A stretch of 64,000 bases of DNA from Nocardia arizonensis (GTDB lineage Bacteria > Actinomycetota > Actinomycetes > Mycobacteriales > Mycobacteriaceae), in the NCBI RefSeq assembly GCF_001310275.1, contig NZ_LGYZ01000081.1:186001-250000 (forward strand). The letters run 5' to 3'. The translations under genes were made by a program, and so were the position numbers. Shown here one piece after another: positions 59,696 through 64,000 of the stretch. Position 1 is the first letter of the stretch. Each line of letters opens with the position of its first letter. The notes beneath the pieces are model-generated. The model saw only the letters and a list, made by a program, of their open reading frames with translations, searched no databases and had not been told where the DNA came from.

Positions 59696-61081
59696 TCAGC
59701 TCGGGGCCAGTCGCCGCACCGCCGCGGGCAATTCCCGAGTGCGCCGGTAAGGCCCCGCCACCGAGACCGCGAACGGCCGCGCCAACAGGGTCCGCGCCGT
59801 CGCCGCCACCTGCTCGGTGGTCACCGCCTCGATATGGGCCAGCGTCTCCGAGACCGTGCGGTGGTTGCCGTAGCTGAGTTCACTGCGGCCGATGCGGTTC
59901 ATCCGCGAGGCCGAATCCTCCAGGCCGAGTACGAGTCCGCCGCGCAGCGAGCCCTTGGCCCGTGCGCATTCGGCATCGGTGATGCCGTCGGCGGCGACCT
60001 CCTCCAGCACGCCCTGCGCGAGCGCGGCGACCTTGCCCAGATTCTCCGGCTGGCAGCCGATGTAAACCGAGAAGGCGCCGGTGTCGGCGAAGGTGTCCAC
60101 GCTCGAGTAGACCGAGTAGGCCAGCCCGCGTTCCTCCCGAATGCGTTGGAACAGCCGTGAACTCAGACCGCCGCCGACGACGGTGTTGAGCACCGACAGC
60201 GGCCAGCGTCGCTGCCCCTCGTGCCGTCCGAAGGCGCGCACCCCGAAGGCCAGATGGGCCTGCTCGCTGTCGCGGTGGCTCCAGTGCAATTCCGGCGTAC
60301 TGTGCGGGCGGAACCGGCCCTCACGCCTAGGCGCGGGTTCGGCCACCGGATCGAGTCGATCCGCGAAGGCCCGGTGCACCAGTTCGACGGTGTGGTCGTG
60401 TTCCACGTTGCCCGCCACTGCGACGACCATGCGATCGGGACGGTAACGACGCTGGTGGAAGGACCGCAATTGCGCGGCCCGCATGGATTCGATGGACTCG
60501 ATGGACCCGATGACCGGCCGTCCGACCGGGTGTGCGCCGAACAGGGCGGTCAGGAAGGCGTCACCCACCAGATCCTCGGGATCGTCGTCGCGCATGGCGA
60601 TCTCCTCGAGCACCACCTGGCGCTCGACGTCGACATCCTCGCTCCGGCACAGTCCGTTGAGCACGACATCGGTGACCATGTCCACCGCCAGCGGCAGATC
60701 CTCGTCGAGCACGTGGGCGTAGTAGCAGGTCTGCTCCTTGGCGGTGAAGGCGTTGAGTTCACCGCCGACCGCGTCCATCGCCTGGGCGATCTCGAGCGCC
60801 GATCGGGTCGGAGTCGCCTTGAACAGCAGATGTTCCAGGAAATGGGCCGCGCCCGCCACCGTGGGTCCCTCGTCACGCGACCCAACGCCGACCCACACCC
60901 CGACCGAGGCCGACCGCACGCCGGGCACGTGTTCGGTGACCACGCGCAGACCGCCGGGCAGCACCGTACGCCGCACACCGGTCTGGGCGCCGTGGGGGCG
61001 GATCGAATCGTCGGACCGCAGTTGGAGTGACGAACCCCCCTGCTCGCGGAGCAGAGGGGTTGCCGTTTTCTTCTTCGTCAC
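59696..61081 (-). CDS. M16 zinc peptidase, PepR-like
   Basis: 461 residues. Inverted zinc motif HxxEH: AHFLEHLLF with His80, Glu83, His84, and a second metal glutamate in the VVLEEIAMRDDDPEDL segment about 75 residues later. The C-terminal M16 half (GRSELSYGNHRTVSE) is also present. Directly upstream of pnp, with 11 bp between, as PepR follows gpsI in mycobacteria. Its substrate is not known; likely processing of small proteins. Confidence 0.93.
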   Translation of the reverse strand: MTKKKTATPLLREQGGSSLQLRSDDSIRPHGAQTGVRRTVLPGGLRVVTEHVPGVRSASVGVWVGVGSRDEGPTVAGAAHFLEHLLFKATPTRSALEIAQAMDAVGGELNAFTAKEQTCYYAHVLDEDLPLAVDMVTDVVLNGLCRSEDVDVERQVVLEEIAMRDDDPEDLVGDAFLTALFGAHPVGRPVIGSIESIESMRAAQLRSFHQRRYRPDRMVVAVAGNVEHDHTVELVHRAFADRLDPVAEPAPRREGRFRPHSTPELHWSHRDSEQAHLAFGVRAFGRHEGQRRWPLSVLNTVVGGGLSSRLFQRIREERGLAYSVYSSVDTFADTGAFSVYIGCQPENLGKVAALAQGVLEEVAADGITDAECARAKGSLRGGLVLGLEDSASRMNRIGRSELSYGNHRTVSETLAHIEAVTTEQVAATARTLLARPFAVSVAGPYRRTRELPAAVRRLAPS

Positions 61082-61092
61082 AGAGACAAGTA

Positions 61093-63372
61093 CTACTCGT
61101 CCGCCGCCGCGCCCGCATCAATGGTTTCGGTCTCGGCGGGTTCCTCGGCGTTCTCCTCCACCGGGACCAGCGAGATCTTGCCGCGGTTGTCGATATCGGC
61201 GATCTCGACGCGCAGCTTGTCGCCGACGTTCACCACGTCCTCGACCTTGGCGACGCGTTTGCCGTTGCCCAGCTTCGAGATATGCACGAGACCGTCGCGA
61301 CCCGGCAGCAGCGAGACGAACGCGCCGAAGGCCGTGGTCTTGACGACCGTGCCGAGGAAGCGCTCGCCGACCTTCGGCAGCTGCGGGTTGGCGATGGCGT
61401 TGATCGCGTCGATCGCGGCCTGCGCCGAGGGACCGTCGGTGGCGCCGACGAAGACGGTGCCGTCGTCCTCGATCGAGATATTGGCGCCGGTGTCCTCGGT
61501 GATCTGGTTGATCACCTTGCCCTTGGGGCCGATGACCTCGCCGATCTTGTCCACCGGGATCTTGATCGCGGTGACGCGCGGCGCGTACGGACTCATCTCG
61601 TCCGGCGTGGCGATGGCCTCGGCCATCACGTCCAGGATGGTGGTGCGGGCGTCGTGCGCCTGGCTCAGCGCACCCGCGAGCACCTGCGAGGGAATGCCGT
61701 CGAGCTTGGTGTCGAGTTGCAGGGCCGTGACGAAGTCGCGGGTGCCCGCGACCTTGAAGTCCATGTCTCCGAACGCGTCCTCGGCGCCGAGGATGTCGGT
61801 CAGCGCGACGTAGCGGACCTCTTCGACGCCGCTGTCGTTGGTGACGGTGTCGGAGACCAGACCCATGGCGATTCCGGCGACCGGGGCCTTGAGCGGCACA
61901 CCGGCGTTGAGCAGCGCGAGGGTGGAGGCGCAGACCGAACCCATCGAGGTGGAACCGTTGGAGCCCAACGCCTCCGAGACCTGGCGGATGGCGTAGGGGA
62001 ACTCCTCCTGGTCGGGCAGCACCGGGATCAGCGCGCGCTCGGCCAGCGCGCCGTGGCCGATCTCGCGGCGCTTGGGCGAACCGACGCGGCCGGTCTCACC
62101 GGTGGAGTACGGCGGGAAGTTGTAGTGGTGCATGTAGCGCTTGCTGGTCTCGGGACCGAGCGAGTCGACCTGCTGGGCCATCTTCACCATGTCGAGGGTG
62201 GTGACACCCAGGATCTGGGTCTCGCCGCGCTCGAACAGCGCCGAACCGTGCGCCCGCGGCACCACGGCGACCTCCGCCGAGAGCGCGCGGATATCGGCGA
62301 GCCCGCGCCCGTCGATGCGGAAGCCCTCGGTGAGGATGCGCCTGCGGACCAGCTTCTTGGTGACCGACCGGAAGGCCGCGCCCAATTCCTTTTCGCGACC
62401 GGCGAAGTCGTCGCCGAGTCGGGTCAGCACGTCGAGCTTGATCTCATCGATCTTCGCCTCGCGCGCCTGCTTGTCGGCGATGCTCAGCGCCTCGTTCAGC
62501 TCGCGCTTCGCGGCGCCATCGACGGCCTCGAACACATCGGCCTCGTAGGGCGGGAACAGCGGGAACTCACCGGTCGGCTTGGCCGCGAGTTCGGCCAGAT
62601 CCGCCTGTGCGCGGCAGAGCCGGGCAATGAACGGCTTGGCCGCTTCGAGCCCCTCGGACACCACGGCCTCCGTCGGCGCCTGCGCGCCGTCCGCGACCAG
62701 CGCGACGACCTTCTCGGTGGCCTCGGCCTCGACCATCATGATCGCGACATCGCCGGATTCGACGACCCGGCCCGCGACCACCATGTCGAAGACCGCGCCC
62801 TCGAGCTGCTCGACGGTCGGAAAAGCGACCCACTGCCCGTCGATCAGCGCGACGCGCACACCGCCCACCGGACCTGAGAACGGCAGACCCGCGATCTGGG
62901 TGGAGGCCGAGGCGGCGTTGATGGCGACGACGTCGTAGAGGTCCGCGGGATCCAAGCTGAGCACCGTGACCACGACCTGGATCTCGTTGCGCAGTCCGTC
63001 GACGAAGGACGGGCGCAGCGGCCGGTCGATGAGGCGGCAGGTCAGGATGGCGTCGGTGGAGGGACGGCCCTCGCGGCGGAAGAAGGAGCCCGGGATGCGG
63101 CCCGCGGCGTACATGCGCTCCTCGACGTCCACCGTCAGCGGGAAGAAGTCGAACTGGTCCTTGGGCTGCTTGCCCGCGGTGGTGGCCGACAGCAGCATGG
63201 TCTCGTCGTCCAGGTAGGCCACGACGGCGCCTGCGGCCTGGCGCGCCAGACGTCCGGTCTCGAAACGAACCGTGCGGGTGCCGTAGCTGCCGTTGTCGAT
63301 CAGCGCGACCGACTCGAAGACACCGGGTTCGACCTCGACCGCGGAGGATTTGCGTTCAGTTGTTTCGGTCAT
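61093..63372 (-). CDS. pnp: Polynucleotide phosphorylase
   Basis: 759 residues from ATG 63372. Two RNase PH domains, KH domain ([36 protein letters not shown]) and S1 domain ([33 protein letters not shown]) with an acidic tail. Phosphorolytic 3'-5' RNA decay and polymerisation; in actinobacteria also the major polyadenylating activity. Follows rpsO on the same strand after 500 bp. Confidence 0.97.
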   Translation of the reverse strand: MTETTERKSSAVEVEPGVFESVALIDNGSYGTRTVRFETGRLARQAAGAVVAYLDDETMLLSATTAGKQPKDQFDFFPLTVDVEERMYAAGRIPGSFFRREGRPSTDAILTCRLIDRPLRPSFVDGLRNEIQVVVTVLSLDPADLYDVVAINAASASTQIAGLPFSGPVGGVRVALIDGQWVAFPTVEQLEGAVFDMVVAGRVVESGDVAIMMVEAEATEKVVALVADGAQAPTEAVVSEGLEAAKPFIARLCRAQADLAELAAKPTGEFPLFPPYEADVFEAVDGAAKRELNEALSIADKQAREAKIDEIKLDVLTRLGDDFAGREKELGAAFRSVTKKLVRRRILTEGFRIDGRGLADIRALSAEVAVVPRAHGSALFERGETQILGVTTLDMVKMAQQVDSLGPETSKRYMHHYNFPPYSTGETGRVGSPKRREIGHGALAERALIPVLPDQEEFPYAIRQVSEALGSNGSTSMGSVCASTLALLNAGVPLKAPVAGIAMGLVSDTVTNDSGVEEVRYVALTDILGAEDAFGDMDFKVAGTRDFVTALQLDTKLDGIPSQVLAGALSQAHDARTTILDVMAEAIATPDEMSPYAPRVTAIKIPVDKIGEVIGPKGKVINQITEDTGANISIEDDGTVFVGATDGPSAQAAIDAINAIANPQLPKVGERFLGTVVKTTAFGAFVSLLPGRDGLVHISKLGNGKRVAKVEDVVNVGDKLRVEIADIDNRGKISLVPVEENAEEPAETETIDAGAAADE

Positions 63373-63874
63373 TTCTTCTCTCAACCTCTCGTCTCGCCGG
63401 GTCGAGCGCACCGTCCACGGGCGCGACCCGGCTATCGTCGGCCGTACCGGATACGGACGCGCGGCAACCGTCCTGGCTGCGACGCGCACACCCGGCCGAA
63501 ATCCCCTTGGATACGGCGACGCGGAGGCGGTCATCGATCGAAGCCCGTCGGAGTACCGAGGAGCCACTACCGAAGACCGACGCCACGCGGTCGAGTGCGT
63601 ACGGCCGTGTTGTCGTGGACCGGAGATACGCCGAAGAGCAGCGGAAACGCTGCCGCTGTGGCGGTCCACCCCGCATACACGAAAGCCAACGAGGAAGATT
63701 GTACGTCTCCCCGTCCGGCAACCACCCACCCCCATACCACCGTGTGTCGACGGCGCGCAGTGTCGAACCCCCGAAAGAATCCCCCGAAGGCCGCCCCGAC
63801 AACCCCGGCACGGCCCTACTACGGATCCGCCGCCGACCGGAAGCCCGACCGACGACAGACAACCCCGAAAAAGC
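63373..63874. other. Long rpsO-pnp intergenic region
   Basis: 500 bp without a convincing gene. It contains a 6-bp perfect hairpin GCAGCG-GAAA-CGCTGC (63638-63653), which could be a processing or RNase III site such as controls pnp in other bacteria. A pnp promoter is also expected here. Confidence 0.4.
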
Positions 63875-64000
63875 TTATCGACGCAGCCCGAGCCGCTCGA
63901 TCAGCGAACGGTACCGCTCGATGTCCTTGCTCTGGAGGTACTTCGACAACCGCCGCCGCCGACCGATCAGCGCCAGCAGGCCGTGCCGGGTGTGGTGATC
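63875..64000 (-). CDS. rpsO: Ribosomal protein S15, C-terminal 41 residues
   Basis: The minus strand reads [41 protein letters not shown] and stops at 63875, the characteristic S15 C-terminus. The start lies beyond the window. The rpsO-pnp order is widely conserved. Confidence 0.96.
   Translation of the reverse strand, partial: DHHTRHGLLALIGRRRRLSKYLQSKDIERYRSLIERLGLRR

Overview
The window is high-GC actinobacterial chromosome, most likely Nocardia or a close relative in the Mycobacteriales. The evidence is a gene order that follows a well-known M. tuberculosis neighbourhood: hrpA-nrdR-(Rv2719c position)-lexA; hflX-dapF-miaA-(Rv2728c-like)-DUF349-membrane protein-miaB; gluABCD; recX-recA; DUF3046-glycosyltransferase; pspM-pspA-clgR-cinA-pgsA; short argA; ftsK; RNase J-dapA; dapB; pepR-pnp-rpsO. 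Many starts are GTG, and the SOS boxes are of the actinobacterial TCGAAC-N4-GTTCGA type. No rRNA, CRISPR array, insertion sequence or prophage was seen. One unusual tRNA-like gene is present.

Layout. 1-6.3 kb: DEAH helicase HrpA (5' end outside the window), NrdR, and a divergent pair of a small membrane protein and LexA, with three LexA-box candidates between them. 6.5-13.4 kb: accessory block with a secreted lipase, a 23-codon peptide ORF, a GGCT-like protein, a decayed P-loop kinase, a TIM-barrel-like protein facing a TetR regulator, an acyl-CoA dehydrogenase and an acyltransferase. 13.8-23.4 kb: conserved housekeeping genes (hflX, dapF, SpoU methylase, miaA, LigB-like, DUF349, membrane protein, miaB). 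23.5-26.9 kb: gluABCD-type amino-acid ABC importer with a very strong hairpin between the binding-protein and first permease genes. 27-28.9 kb: recX-recA, with both a PafBC-type motif and a LexA box upstream of recA.

29.1-32.8 kb appears inserted between recA and DUF3046. It holds a divergent CGNR regulator opposite a VOC (frameshifted)/PPOX/NTF2-like operon, then a TPR-aminoglycoside-phosphotransferase fusion. 32.8-35.8 kb: DUF3046, glycosyltransferase, HD hydrolase, PIG-L deacetylase and a small membrane protein. 36-40.7 kb: the mycobacterial-type envelope-stress cassette (pgsA, cinA, clgR, pspA, pspM) with a decayed partial second copy of pspM directly downstream. 40.8-51.5 kb: argA, YciI, TerC, tRNA-like gene, ftsK, mycothiol-isomerase-like protein, RNase J with repeat-rich N-terminus, dapA, an orphan ribbon-helix-helix protein with nested palindromes, and a YcaQ-like protein.

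51.5-54.6 kb: three overlapping genes for a LuxR-type response regulator, a membrane histidine kinase and a kinase-like membrane protein lacking catalytic motifs. 54.7-59.7 kb: flavodoxin, TPR membrane protein, dapB, zinc alcohol dehydrogenase, MFS pump and a divergent ArsR regulator with an octapeptide-repeat tail. 59.7-64 kb: M16 peptidase, PNPase and the C-terminal end of rpsO.

Functional themes are DNA-damage response (lexA, recA, recX), lysine/peptidoglycan precursor synthesis (dapA, dapB, dapF), RNA modification and decay (miaA, miaB, SpoU, RNase J, PNPase) and envelope stress (clgR-psp). All assignments are by eye from motifs, synteny and translation; no database search was run.
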